Of a DNA stretch of 64,000 nucleotides, positions 22,896 to 33,316 are shown in pieces (position 1 is the stretch's first letter; every line of letters starts with the position of its first letter). Source of the stretch: an uncultured Clostridia bacterium. Lineage in GTDB: Bacteria; Bacillota; Clostridia; TANB77; CAG-508. The notes beneath the pieces were generated by a model. It was not told the origin of the DNA. It did no database searches and saw only the letters and a list, made by a program, of their open reading frames with translations. Made by a program: the position numbers and the translations under genes. The stretch is taken from NCBI GenBank assembly GCA_947626815.1, contig CANQTN010000002.1:96273-160272 (forward strand), given 5' to 3'.

Positions 22896-23637
22896 ATGAA
22901 AGAATTAAAAATATTGTATCTTTATCCAGATATTTTAGAATTATATGGAGATTTTGGTAATATTCAAGTATTACGTTATCGTTTAGAACAACGTGGCTTT
23001 AATGCAGTAATTGAAACATACTCAATAGGTGATGCATCTCCTAATTTTAAAGACTATGATTTAGTTTTTGCACGGTGGTGGTGCTGATCAGGAACAAGAA
23101 ATTTTGTCAAAAGATTTTATTAACTATAAAACTTCTATAAAAGAAGCCATTGATAGTGGTACATTTTTCTTACTAATTTGTGGTGCTTATCAATTGTTTG
23201 GAAAATATTATAAAAATGTTGAAGGTCAAATTATACCTGGCCTAGAAATTTTTAATTATTATACAGAAGCAATTAATGATAGGAATAAACGATGTATTGG
23301 TAATATTGTTATAGAAGCTGAATTAAATGGTGAAAAGACTAAAGTTATTGGTTTTGAAAATCATGGTGGACAAACTTTTGATGTTGATACACCTTTTGGA
23401 AATGTATTATTGGGTAATGGCAATAAATTTGGAGATTCTAAAGAAGGTTTTTTTAAAACAAATGTTATTGCAACTTATTTACATGGTCCTCTACTTGCCA
23501 AAAATCCTAAACTTGCTGATTATATTATTAAATATTGCTTAGATAGAAAATATAACGAAGATATTATCTTAAAACCTCTAAATGATGAATTTGAAAATAA
23601 CTGTAGAAAGCAATTATTAGAAAGATTTAAATGTTAG
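22896..23637 (+). CDS. gatD: Lipid II isoglutaminyl synthase glutamine amidotransferase subunit GatD, read through one CGG +1 shift
   Basis: LKILYLYPDILELYGDFGNIQVLRYRLEQRG...DYDLVFA-G-GGADQEQEI...LLICGAYQLFGKYY...GFENHGGQT. Confidence 0.95.
23073..23075 (+). other. CGG +1 shift site (Gly GGT), gatD GGGADQEQ motif
   Basis: gtt ttt gca C ggt ggt ggt gct gat cag. Confidence 0.95.
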
Positions 23638-23647
23638 TAAAAAAATT

Positions 23648-23857
23648 TGCTTTTTAGAAGTTACAGTTCGCTGGTCAATGATAATATATTATTTATTTGT
23701 AACTCCCAACTGCATACAGATTGTACCTAAAATTTTATAATAAATTATAAAATTTTATTAACAAGCTGTAATTTGTTGGTCCCCCCGAATTGTTACTGCA
23801 TAAATAATATATTATCATTGACAAGTAGAGTGTAACTTCTAGAAAATGCAATTCCGT
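23648..23857. repeat. Palindromic intergenic element, copy B (inverted relative to A)
   Basis: CTGGTCAATGATAATATATTATTTATTTGTAACTCCCAAC...GTTGGTCCCCCCGAATTGTTACTGCATAAATAATATATTATCATTGAC; outer TAGAAGTTACA/TGTAACTTCTA. Confidence 0.9.
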
Positions 23858-23864
23858 TTTTTTG

Positions 23865-25991
23865 TTATAAATGCATTACTCTTTGTTTAATTTCTTTTGT
23901 TTTTCCAACATTCCAAAAATTTTCTCCTAAATATCCGCAAGTTCTTCTTACAACTGTTAATTTTGTATGATCTTTGTTTCCGCAATTTGGACATTCCCAT
24001 TCATTATCTTTATTTATAATAATTTCTCCATCAAATTCACATTCATGGCAAAAGTCAGATTTTGTATTAAACTCAGCATATTGAATATTATCATATATAA
24101 ATTTAACTACTGTTTCTAATGCTTCAAGATTTTTGTTCATATTTGGAATTTCAATATATGAAATTGCTCCTCCTGATGATATTTTTTGAAATTCACTTTC
24201 AAATGATAATTTTTCAAATGCATCTATTTTTTCTCTGACATCTACATGATAAGAATTGGTATAATATCCTTTGTCTGTAACATCCTTAATAGTTCCAAAT
24301 CTTTCTTTGTCTATTCTTGCAAATTTATAACATAGACTTTCTGCTGGAGTACCATATAAGGCAAATCCTATATTTGTTTCTTTTTTCCATCTATTTACTG
24401 TTTCTCTTAAATATTTCATTACTTTAATTGCAAATTCATGTCCTTCTGAACTTGTATGAGATTTTCCTGTCATTAATTTAGTTACTTCATATAATCCAAT
24501 GTATCCTAGTGAAAGTGTTGAATATCCTCCAAATAATAATTTATCAATTTTTTCTCCTTTTTTTAAACGTGCAATTGCTCCATATTGCCAATGTATAGGA
24601 CTTATATCTGATTTTGTTCCTAATAATGCATAATGTCTACACATTAATGCTTCTCTGCAAAGTTCTAGTCTTTCTTCTAGTTCCTTCCAAAATTTATCTA
24701 TATGTCCTTCTGCTACTATTCCTATTTGTGGTAAGTTTATACTTACAACTCCTTGATTAAATCTTCCTTCAAATTTATAGTTTCCATTTTCATCTTTCCA
24801 AGGTGATAAAAAACTTCTGCATCCCATTGGACTAAATACATTTCCTTCATAATTTTCCCTCATTTTTTTTGCTGAAATATAATCTGGATACATTCTTTTT
24901 GCTGAACATTTTACTGCAAGTTTAGTTAAATAATCATATTCTCCCCCTGACAAATTATTAAATTCATCTAATACATATACTAACTTTGGAAATGCTGGTG
25001 TTACATATACTCCTTTTTCATTTTTAATTCCTTCATATCTTTGGCGAATAACTTCTTCAATTATCATTGCATTTTCTTTTATATATGGGTCATCTTTTTC
25101 TAAATGTAAAAATAATGTTACAAATGGTGATTGTCCATTTGTTGTCATTAATGTATTTATTTGATATTGAATTGTTTGAATTCCTGATTTTAATTCTACT
25201 TTTAATCTATCTTGAACAATATTTTCTATGAGTTCATCAGATATTTTTCCTTTATATTTTTCTTGCATCTCATTTTTAAATTTTTCATAACTTTTTCTTA
25301 AATATTTTCCTAAATGAATTAAATCTACAGACTGTCCTCCATATTGGTTGCTTGCTACAGTTGCAATAATCTGAGTCACTACTGTACATGCTACTTGAAA
25401 GCTTTTTGGTGTTTCTATCATTTTGCCATTCATGACAGTTCCATTATCTAACATATCTTCTATATTTATTAAGCAACAATTAAAAATAGGTTGTACAAAA
25501 TAGTCTGCATCATGAAAATGTAAAATTCCTTCATTATCTGCCTTTACTATTTTTTCTGGAAGCAAAAGTCTTTTTGTTAAATCTCTTGATACTTCTCCTG
25601 CTATATAATCCCTTTGAGTTGATGCAAGCAAAGTGTTTTTATTTGAATTTTCTTCTGTTAATTCTTTGTTATCATTTCTTATTAAACCTAAAATTGATTC
25701 ATCTGTAGTATTTTGTTTTCTAACTAAAGCTCTTGTATATCTATATACTATATATTTTTTAGATAATTCATATTTACCTATTTCCATTAATTTTGCTTCA
25801 ATAATATCTTGTATATCTTCTACAAGCATTCTTTTCTTGCCAAGTTCTTCAATATATTTTATAATTTCTTCTATTTCTTCTTTAGAAGCTCTTTCTTTTT
25901 GTCTTACTTCTTTATTGGCTTTTTCAATAGCAATTTCAATTTTCTCTCTATTGTAGTCTACTGCTCTTCCATCCCTTTTTATAATTTTCAT
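23865..25991 (-). CDS. nrdD: Anaerobic ribonucleoside-triphosphate reductase
   Basis: ATP-cone N-terminus MKIIKRDGRAVDYNREKI, C-terminal RTCGYLGENFWNVGKTKEIKQRV glycyl radical motif. Confidence 0.97.
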   Translation of the reverse strand: MKIIKRDGRAVDYNREKIEIAIEKANKEVRQKERASKEEIEEIIKYIEELGKKRMLVEDIQDIIEAKLMEIGKYELSKKYIVYRYTRALVRKQNTTDESILGLIRNDNKELTEENSNKNTLLASTQRDYIAGEVSRDLTKRLLLPEKIVKADNEGILHFHDADYFVQPIFNCCLINIEDMLDNGTVMNGKMIETPKSFQVACTVVTQIIATVASNQYGGQSVDLIHLGKYLRKSYEKFKNEMQEKYKGKISDELIENIVQDRLKVELKSGIQTIQYQINTLMTTNGQSPFVTLFLHLEKDDPYIKENAMIIEEVIRQRYEGIKNEKGVYVTPAFPKLVYVLDEFNNLSGGEYDYLTKLAVKCSAKRMYPDYISAKKMRENYEGNVFSPMGCRSFLSPWKDENGNYKFEGRFNQGVVSINLPQIGIVAEGHIDKFWKELEERLELCREALMCRHYALLGTKSDISPIHWQYGAIARLKKGEKIDKLLFGGYSTLSLGYIGLYEVTKLMTGKSHTSSEGHEFAIKVMKYLRETVNRWKKETNIGFALYGTPAESLCYKFARIDKERFGTIKDVTDKGYYTNSYHVDVREKIDAFEKLSFESEFQKISSGGAISYIEIPNMNKNLEALETVVKFIYDNIQYAEFNTKSDFCHECEFDGEIIINKDNEWECPNCGNKDHTKLTVVRRTCGYLGENFWNVGKTKEIKQRVMHL

Positions 25992-26074
25992 CTTCAACAC
26001 CATTCCTTCCTAAGGTTTAAACTTTCCTTTTCATTTTAACAAGTTTTATTATATATTATCTTTTTTCTTTTTCT

Positions 26075-26088
26075 GTTGCAAAAGCAAC
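26075..26088. promoter_or_regulatory. Candidate Crp/Fnr-type operator, nrdD-proximal
   Basis: GTTGCAAAAGCAAC. Confidence 0.5.
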
Positions 26089-26215
26089 TTTTTATTTTTA
26101 TTTTTTTCTACTTTAACCTTCTTGTAGTATTTTGTCGATTATTACATTTATGTTACAATGTAATTACAATATCATTACTATTATAAATATTTGATTTTTC
26201 AAATTGTTTTTGAAT

Positions 26216-26235
26216 AAAGTTGCAATTGCAACTTT
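26216..26235. promoter_or_regulatory. Candidate Crp/Fnr-type operator, crp-proximal
   Basis: Perfect palindrome AAAGTTGCAATTGCAACTTT. Confidence 0.6.
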
Positions 26236-26291
26236 ACTGATATATAATATGTATAATAATATTGAAAGGAATTTTTGCTAATTTACCTATT

Positions 26292-26924
26292 ATGAATATT
26301 AATTTTGATGTTAAAGATTTTATAAAAAAATTTGAAAATAGTTGTCACAAAGTGCAAAAAAAAACATTTGTAAGAAATGAAGTAATTACTAGTTATATAA
26401 ATAAGAGAAATCAACTTTGTATTTTAGTAAATGGTAATGCTAACTTAGTTCGTTATGATTTAAGTGGAAACAGAACTATTGTAGATCATTTCTCTTCAGG
26501 TGATGTTTTTGGAGAAGTGTTTTATTCTGTTACTACAAATAATGAACTACTTGTTGAAGCTCGCGAAAATTGTGATGTATTGTTTTACATTTATGATGAC
26601 ATTCGTACAAAATGTAAACATACTTGTAAGTTTCACCAAGAATTGTCTGATGATTTACCAGAACTAATTTTAAATAAAGTTACAGATTTAAATACACGAA
26701 TAGAACTATTAACTAAAAGATCTATTCGTGACAAATTATTAGGTTATTTTTCTATACTATCAACTAGGCATTTAAATAAGTCTTTTACTCTTCCATTTTC
26801 TTTAACAGATTTAGCGGACTTTTTAAGTATTGATAGAAGTGCTATGATGAGAGAATTAAAACTTTTGAAAGAAGATGGCTTTATTGAAAAAATTGGTAAT
26901 AGAATAACTTTACTTTATAAATAA
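26292..26924 (+). CDS. Crp/Fnr-family transcriptional regulator
   Basis: cNMP-binding-like domain, C-terminal FSLTDLADFLSIDRSAMMRELKLLKEDGFI HTH; TTG 26262 of the ORF track overlaps the SD. Confidence 0.9.
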   Translation: MNINFDVKDFIKKFENSCHKVQKKTFVRNEVITSYINKRNQLCILVNGNANLVRYDLSGNRTIVDHFSSGDVFGEVFYSVTTNNELLVEARENCDVLFYIYDDIRTKCKHTCKFHQELSDDLPELILNKVTDLNTRIELLTKRSIRDKLLGYFSILSTRHLNKSFTLPFSLTDLADFLSIDRSAMMRELKLLKEDGFIEKIGNRITLLYK

Positions 26925-26926
26925 AG

Positions 26927-27128
26927 AAAATGGTCAATGATAATATATTATTTATGCAGTAACAATTCGGGGGGACCAACAAAGTACAGATTGTTAATAA
27001 AATTTCATAATTTATTATAGAATTTTATGTACAATCTGTATGCAGTTGGGAGTTACAAATAAATAATATATTATCATTGACCATTTGTATTATTGACCAG
27101 TAAATTATAACTTTTATAAAATGTTAAT
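26927..27128. repeat. Palindromic intergenic element, copy C
   Basis: Core 26930-27087 nearly identical to copy A; right outer arm TATAACTTTTATAAAATGTTAATT; left outer arm truncated. Confidence 0.9.
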
Positions 27129-28434
27129 TCAGTTCTTTTATAATTTGTTTTGCATCTAATTTTATTTTATTTTCTTTGCCTGTTTCCATATTTTTAATAT
27201 TAATTGTTTTAGTGTTAATTTCATCTTCTCCTATCACAATTACATATTTTATTTTTAATTTATCTGCATACTTCAATTTTGCTTTTAATTTTTTATTATT
27301 CAAATATATTTCTGTATTAATTCCTTCTTCTCTTAATTCTGTAGCTAATTTAATTGGAATTTCTAAATTTTCTACCATTGGAATAATTAATACATCTGAA
27401 ATTGATTTTTTATTTGCTTTTATTAAATTTAATTCATTTAGTTTATAAAATAATCTTGTTAATCCAATTGATATGCCCACACCTGGTAATTTTTTATCAG
27501 TATAATATTCTGCTAAATTGTCATATCTTCCTCCTGAGCATACACTTCCTATTTCTCTGTAATTATTTAAAAATGTTTCATATACTGTTCCTGTATAATA
27601 ATCTAACCCTCTTGCTATTGTTAAATCTACTTTGTAATTTTCTTCTGGAACTGCAAATAGTTTTACATTTTTTACTACTTCTTTTAGTTCTTCTAATCCA
27701 AGTTTAAATGTTTCATTTTCAATTTTTAATTTTTCTAATTTTTCTATTTTTTCATTAGATGTTCCTTGAATTTCAAGAAATTCTATTATTTTTTCAATGT
27801 TTTCTTTTTTTATATTTAGTTTTGCAAGTTCTTCTATTACTGCTTCTTTTCCTATTTTATCAATTTTATCTATAATTCTTAATATTTCTGTACTGTTCTC
27901 TTTTTGACCTATACTTTCAAATAACCCATTTAGTATTTTACGATTATTTATGCATATTGTAAAATCGCTGAATCCTAATTCTTTAAAAATTGTATATATA
28001 ACACTTGTAAGTTCTGCATCATTAATTATATCTAGTTCTCCATCTCCTATTATGTCTATATCACATTGGTAGAATTCACGGTATCTACCTTTTTGTGCTT
28101 TCTCTCCACGATAAACTTTACCTATTTGATATCTTCTAAATGGGAAACTTAAATTTCCATAATTTTTTGCAACATATTTTGATAATGGTACAGTTAAATC
28201 AAATCTTAATGAAAGATCTGTTTCTCCTTTTGTAAATCTATAAATTTGTTTTTCTGTTTCTCCACCAGCTTTTGCAAGCAACACTTCTGACAATTCTATA
28301 ATTGGTGTATCTAATGGTAAAAATCCAAACTTCTTGTATGTATTTTCAATTTTTTGTTTTATTTGATTAAATAATATTTGCTCATCTGGTAATAATTCCA
28401 TAAATCCTGCTAATGTTCTTGGTTCTGTTTTCAT
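27124..28434 (-). CDS. hisS: Histidyl-tRNA synthetase
   Basis: RFDLTVPLSKYVAKN, REFYQCDIDIIG, GLDYYTGTVYE class II HisRS motifs. Confidence 0.97.
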   Translation of the reverse strand: MKTEPRTLAGFMELLPDEQILFNQIKQKIENTYKKFGFLPLDTPIIELSEVLLAKAGGETEKQIYRFTKGETDLSLRFDLTVPLSKYVAKNYGNLSFPFRRYQIGKVYRGEKAQKGRYREFYQCDIDIIGDGELDIINDAELTSVIYTIFKELGFSDFTICINNRKILNGLFESIGQKENSTEILRIIDKIDKIGKEAVIEELAKLNIKKENIEKIIEFLEIQGTSNEKIEKLEKLKIENETFKLGLEELKEVVKNVKLFAVPEENYKVDLTIARGLDYYTGTVYETFLNNYREIGSVCSGGRYDNLAEYYTDKKLPGVGISIGLTRLFYKLNELNLIKANKKSISDVLIIPMVENLEIPIKLATELREEGINTEIYLNNKKLKAKLKYADKLKIKYVIVIGEDEINTKTINIKNMETGKENKIKLDAKQIIKELN

Positions 28435-28512
28435 TATTAATCTCATTCCTTCCTAAAGTTTTTATTACATAATATGTTAATTATATAATAAACCTTGTTA
28501 TTATTCAAGTTT

Positions 28513-29160
28513 TTAGAATAGTTTTGGCTTTAATTCAAGGTAAATTGGTTTTTCATCTTTGATCATTGTTATCATTCCATGCCCTGGATATACAATAGTT
28601 GTATCTGGTAATTTCATTATTTTGTCTTCTATTGATTTAATAATATCTTCTCTGTTTGAAGTTGGAAGATCTGTTCTTCCCCATGTTCCTCTGAAAATTG
28701 TATCTCCTGAAAATAAACAGTTTTCTTTTTCACAATAAAGACATGTTCCTCCTTTTGTATGTCCAGGTGTATGAATAACTTTAAATTGTAAGTTTCCAAG
28801 ATGTATTAAATCATTATCATCAATTCTCGAATCTACTTCTAATTCAATTTTTTCTAATCCAATATATGGTGTTAAATTAATTTCTGGATTGTTTAGTCCT
28901 TCACTATCATCTCTGTGTATTAATATTTTTCCACCTAGTATATTTTTTAATTTTGGAACTCCCATAATATGATCTCCATGACAATGTGTTAAATATATAT
29001 ATTTTAATTTTCCATTCATAATTTTTACTAGTTCTGTTATTTTTTCAACATCTCCTGCTGGATCTATGACCATAGTTTCTTTTGATTTTTCATCTACTAC
29101 AATATAACAATTAGTTGGATCCCCAATCCATGTGTCTATCTTTAGTTCTTTTAATTTCAT
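28513..29160 (-). CDS. MBL-fold metallohydrolase (glyoxalase II-like)
   Basis: THCHGDHIMG, HTPGHTKGGTCLY, YPGHG. Confidence 0.93.
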   Translation of the reverse strand: MKLKELKIDTWIGDPTNCYIVVDEKSKETMVIDPAGDVEKITELVKIMNGKLKYIYLTHCHGDHIMGVPKLKNILGGKILIHRDDSEGLNNPEINLTPYIGLEKIELEVDSRIDDNDLIHLGNLQFKVIHTPGHTKGGTCLYCEKENCLFSGDTIFRGTWGRTDLPTSNREDIIKSIEDKIMKLPDTTIVYPGHGMITMIKDEKPIYLELKPKLF

Positions 29161-29181
29161 ATTTATGTTTCCTTTCTTAGT

Positions 29182-31377
29182 CTAATTTTTTCTTTTTACT
29201 TCATATACACTATTTACTTTTTCTATTGCTTTTTGTGCTTTGTTTAATTCTTCTAGGTTTTCTATGTCTAATGTTATATCCATAATCGCAATTTTTTCTT
29301 TTGTTGTTTTAGTATTAACCCCCATAATTTTAGCTTTTGTAGTTCCTATTTCTTTTAAAATATCCATTAATAATCCTGATCTGTCATTAGCATATATTTC
29401 TATATCTGCTTGATATGAAGATTTATCTTCATTATACCATTCTACATCTATCATTCTATTTTCTTCTGAAATCAAATCTTTTACATTAATGCAATCTTTC
29501 CTATGAACTGATACTCCTCTTCCTCTTGTAATATATCCTACTATTTCATCTCCAGGAAGTGGATTGCAACATTTAGATAATTTAACTAAACAATTATCTA
29601 TTCCTTTTACAATTATTCCAGAGTTAACTGTTTTTGGTTTTTTCTGTTTTGTTTTAGCTAATTCTTCTATTTTTGCTTCTATATTTTCTTCTTCATGTTC
29701 TTTCCTATATTCTTGTAACATTCTTGCTATTACTTTTACTGCTGAATTTGTTCCAAATCCAATTGCTGCATACATTTCATCTATATTTTTATATTTATAC
29801 TTTTCTAACATTGGTTCTATATATTGTGTTTTAAATAAATCAACATGTGAAAAACCTATACGCTTTAGTTCTTTTTCAATTAGTTCTTTTCCTTTTTCCA
29901 GATTTTCTGCTTTTTGTGCCTTTTTAAACCAACTTAAAATTTTATTTTTAGCGCTAGAACTTTTTACAAATTTAAGCCAATCTCTACTTGGTCCTTTCGA
30001 GCTATCAGATGTAATAATTTCAACAATATCACCATTTTGTAGAGGTGTTATAATAGGCATCATTTTGCTATTTATTTTACATCCTGTCATGTGATGACCT
30101 ATTTCAGCATGAATTGTATATGCAAAATCAATTGGAGTTGAACCATTGGGTAATACTTTAATTGCTCCTTTTGGTGTAAATACATATACTTCATCTTCAA
30201 ATAATTCTGTTTTTAATGTATTTAAAAATTCTTGTGGGTCTTGTACATCTTTTTGCCATTCTAATGTTTCTCTAAGCCATGCTAATTTATCCTCTTCTAC
30301 TTTAACATCTGTTTTCTTTCCAAAATAACTGGCTTCTTTGTAGGCCCAATGTGCTGCAATACCAAATTCAGCAATTCTATGCATTTCCCATGTACGAATT
30401 TGAACTTCAAATGGTGTTCCTTTATCTCCTAATAGTGTTGTATGTATAGATTGATACATGTTAGGTTTTGGTACAGCAATATAGTCTTTAAATCTTCCTG
30501 GCATCGGATTATACATTTCATGTACAACACCTAATGCTGCATAACAGTCTTTTATAGAATTAACTAATATACGTAATGCAAATAAATCATAAATTTGATC
30601 AAGTGTCTTGTTATCTCTTTGCATTTTTCTATAAATACTATATAAATGTTTTGCCCTTCCTGTAACTTCTGCTTCAATTTTGGCTTTTTTTAGTTGTATA
30701 CGTATATCATTCATAATTTTTTCTATGAATTTTAATCTTTCTTCTCTTTTTTTATTGATACCTTCTACTAAATCATGGTATTCTTCTGGATATAAATATT
30801 TAAAGCTTAAATCTTCTAATTCCCATTTTAGTGAATATAAACCTAAACGGTTTGCAAGTGGTGCATATAATTCCATTGTTTCTTTTGCATTTGCAATTTG
30901 TCTATCTCTTTTTAAATATTTCAATGTTCTCATATTATGTAATCTGTCAGCTAATTTTATTAATATTACCCTAATGTCTTTTCCCATTGCTAAAAACATT
31001 TTTCTATAGTCTTCTACTTGTTGTTCTTCTATTGATGCAAATTGTATAGTTCCTAATTTTGTAACTCCTTCTACCATTTGTGTTATTTCTAATCCAAATT
31101 CTTTTTTTAATTCTTCTGCTGTTACTTTTGTATCTTCAATTACATCATGTAAAAGCCCTGCACAAATAGTACTATCATCCATCCCCATATCAGCTAAAAT
31201 GTAAGCAACATTAATTGGATGTATAATATATGGTTCTCCTGATTGCCTTTGTTGTTCTTTGTGATTACTATTGGCATAATCATATGCTTTTGTTATTAAT
31301 CTTACGTCTACTTTTCTTGTATGTTCTTTTCTTTTACTAATAACATCACGTATTGTTATATTATTGTTTTCCTGCAA
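29182..31377 (-). CDS. relA: Bifunctional (p)ppGpp synthetase/hydrolase RelA/SpoT
   Basis: HD, synthetase, TGS and ACT domains, 731 aa. Confidence 0.96.
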   Translation of the reverse strand: MQENNNITIRDVISKRKEHTRKVDVRLITKAYDYANSNHKEQQRQSGEPYIIHPINVAYILADMGMDDSTICAGLLHDVIEDTKVTAEELKKEFGLEITQMVEGVTKLGTIQFASIEEQQVEDYRKMFLAMGKDIRVILIKLADRLHNMRTLKYLKRDRQIANAKETMELYAPLANRLGLYSLKWELEDLSFKYLYPEEYHDLVEGINKKREERLKFIEKIMNDIRIQLKKAKIEAEVTGRAKHLYSIYRKMQRDNKTLDQIYDLFALRILVNSIKDCYAALGVVHEMYNPMPGRFKDYIAVPKPNMYQSIHTTLLGDKGTPFEVQIRTWEMHRIAEFGIAAHWAYKEASYFGKKTDVKVEEDKLAWLRETLEWQKDVQDPQEFLNTLKTELFEDEVYVFTPKGAIKVLPNGSTPIDFAYTIHAEIGHHMTGCKINSKMMPIITPLQNGDIVEIITSDSSKGPSRDWLKFVKSSSAKNKILSWFKKAQKAENLEKGKELIEKELKRIGFSHVDLFKTQYIEPMLEKYKYKNIDEMYAAIGFGTNSAVKVIARMLQEYRKEHEEENIEAKIEELAKTKQKKPKTVNSGIIVKGIDNCLVKLSKCCNPLPGDEIVGYITRGRGVSVHRKDCINVKDLISEENRMIDVEWYNEDKSSYQADIEIYANDRSGLLMDILKEIGTTKAKIMGVNTKTTKEKIAIMDITLDIENLEELNKAQKAIEKVNSVYEVKRKN

Positions 31378-31399
31378 TTATTTCACTTCCCTTTTTATT

Positions 31400-33093
31400 T
31401 TACAAAGATTTCATAATATCTTTTATATTTATTTGTAAACTTTCTTGTCCATTAAATTCATTCATTTCTAAAACACCTACTATATCAACTCTATCTCCAA
31501 TTTTATAATCATTAGATAAATTTCCTAGATTAAATCCTATTCCACTTATTATAATATTGTTATCTTTTAGTGTTAATTTCAAATGTTTTCCTTCTGATAA
31601 TGCTCTAATAGAATCTATTTTTAAATTTTTAAATAAAAATATTGGCATTCTATTCGCTTCTCCAAAAGGTTCGAGTTGTTTCAAGCTTTCAACCATTTCT
31701 TTATTTATATCTTTTAATTCTATTTTACTATCAATTTGAATTACTGGTACTATTTCATGAATTTCTGCTTTTGTAGCTATTTCTTCAAATCTCTTCTTGA
31801 ATTTTTCAAAGTTTTCTGTTCTTATTGTTATGCCTACTGCCATACTGTGTCCACCAAATTTTTCAATTATGTTTTCGCATTTCATTAATGCATCATGTAA
31901 ATCAAATCCAGGTATACTTCTTCCAGAACCTTTTCCTATTCCATCTTTATCAAAGCTTACTAAAATGCTTGGCTTAAAATACATTTCTGTAATTTTTGAA
32001 GCTACTATGCCGTATTACACCATGATGCCAATTTTCTCCTCCTACAACTATGCTATTTCCCTTATCCAAATTTTCTGTTTTAATTTGTTCTACAATATTT
32101 TCAAATATATCTTTTTCTGTTTCTTGCCTTATTCTATTGTGCTCATTTAATCTTTGCGTTAATTCTATAACATCGTCTATATTTTTAGATAATAATAGCT
32201 CTAATGCTTCTTCTGCTTTGCCCATTCTTCCACATGCATTTATTCTTGGAGCAATTCCAAATGATATGGTATTTGAATCTACTTTTTTATATCCTGATGA
32301 ATTAATAATAAAATGTAAACCTATATTTTTAGTTTGTGCAATTAAAAGTAATCCCAATTTTGCTATTACTCTATTTTCATCTATTAAAGGTACAATATCT
32401 GATATAGTTCCTACACATACAATATCTAAATATTTTAAGTATTCTTCTTCTTTGACCTTTAATTGCATTCCAATTGCTTGAATTAATTTAAATACAACTC
32501 CTACTCCTGCTAATTCTCTAAAAGGATAGGTACTATCTTTTCTTTTATTGTCTATTATTGCAAATGCCTTTGGTAATTCATTTGCAGGTTCATGATGATC
32601 TGTTATAATTGCTTCTATTCCTAGTGATTTTGCATATTCTATTTCATCTATTGCTGATATTCCGGCAGTCTACTGTAATCATTAAGTCACAGCCTTGGTC
32701 ATTAATTTTATCTATTGCGTCTTTATTTAATCCATATCCTTCATCTAATCTATTTGGAATATAAGCTTTTGCTTCTAACCCCATGTCTTTTAAAAAGCTT
32801 TTTAATACAGTTATACTTGTAATTCCATCTACATCATAATCTCCATATATTACTACTCTTTCTTGTTTTTCTATTGCTTGTACTATCCTGTTTACTGATT
32901 TTTGCATATCTGTTATTAAAAATGGATCATGGAAATCATTTCTAGTTGGATTTAAAAATAATCGTATTTGTTCTTTTTCTGTAATATTTCGATTTACTAA
33001 AATAGTCGCTAATAGTTTATTTAATTTATATTTTTCTTGTAATTCATTTATTTTTACTTCATCTGTTTCATATATTTGCCATTTTTTATTCAT
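31400..33093 (-). CDS. recJ: Single-stranded-DNA-specific exonuclease RecJ, read through two CGG +1 shifts
   Basis: Joined: VVIYGDYDVDGITS ... [34 protein letters not shown] ... GENWHHGVI-G-IVASKITEMYFKPSILVSFD. Confidence 0.96.
32010..32012 (-). other. CGG +1 shift site (Gly GGC), recJ
   Basis: ggt gta ata C ggc ata gta gct tca aaa. Confidence 0.95.
32662..32664 (-). other. CGG +1 shift site (Gly GGA), recJ
   Basis: gta gac tgc C gga ata tca gca ata gat. Confidence 0.95.
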
Positions 33094-33316
33094 TTTCCTC
33101 TCCTAATTTGCTAATTTTATTTTATTCTATACTATTTTATTGTTTTTTTAAAGTCTTTTAATAAAAAAATTAATAAAAAAAGAATTAATGTCTTTTAATG
33201 TTTTTTATTATTAAGTATTAAACTTTTAATAAAACTTTAAAAATTTACTTGATTTTATTCTGTTTTTGATATAATATAATAACTAGAATAATGAGATTTC
33301 ACATAGGAGGATACAA

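Noticed and set aside
21526-23637. murT/gatD as decaying pseudogenes
   Set aside because: All four breaks are the identical CGG lesion, each repaired by skipping C, with no other stops or indels; the same lesion recurs in unrelated essential genes.
29564-30094. Plus-strand 176 aa ORF
   Set aside because: Antisense to relA.
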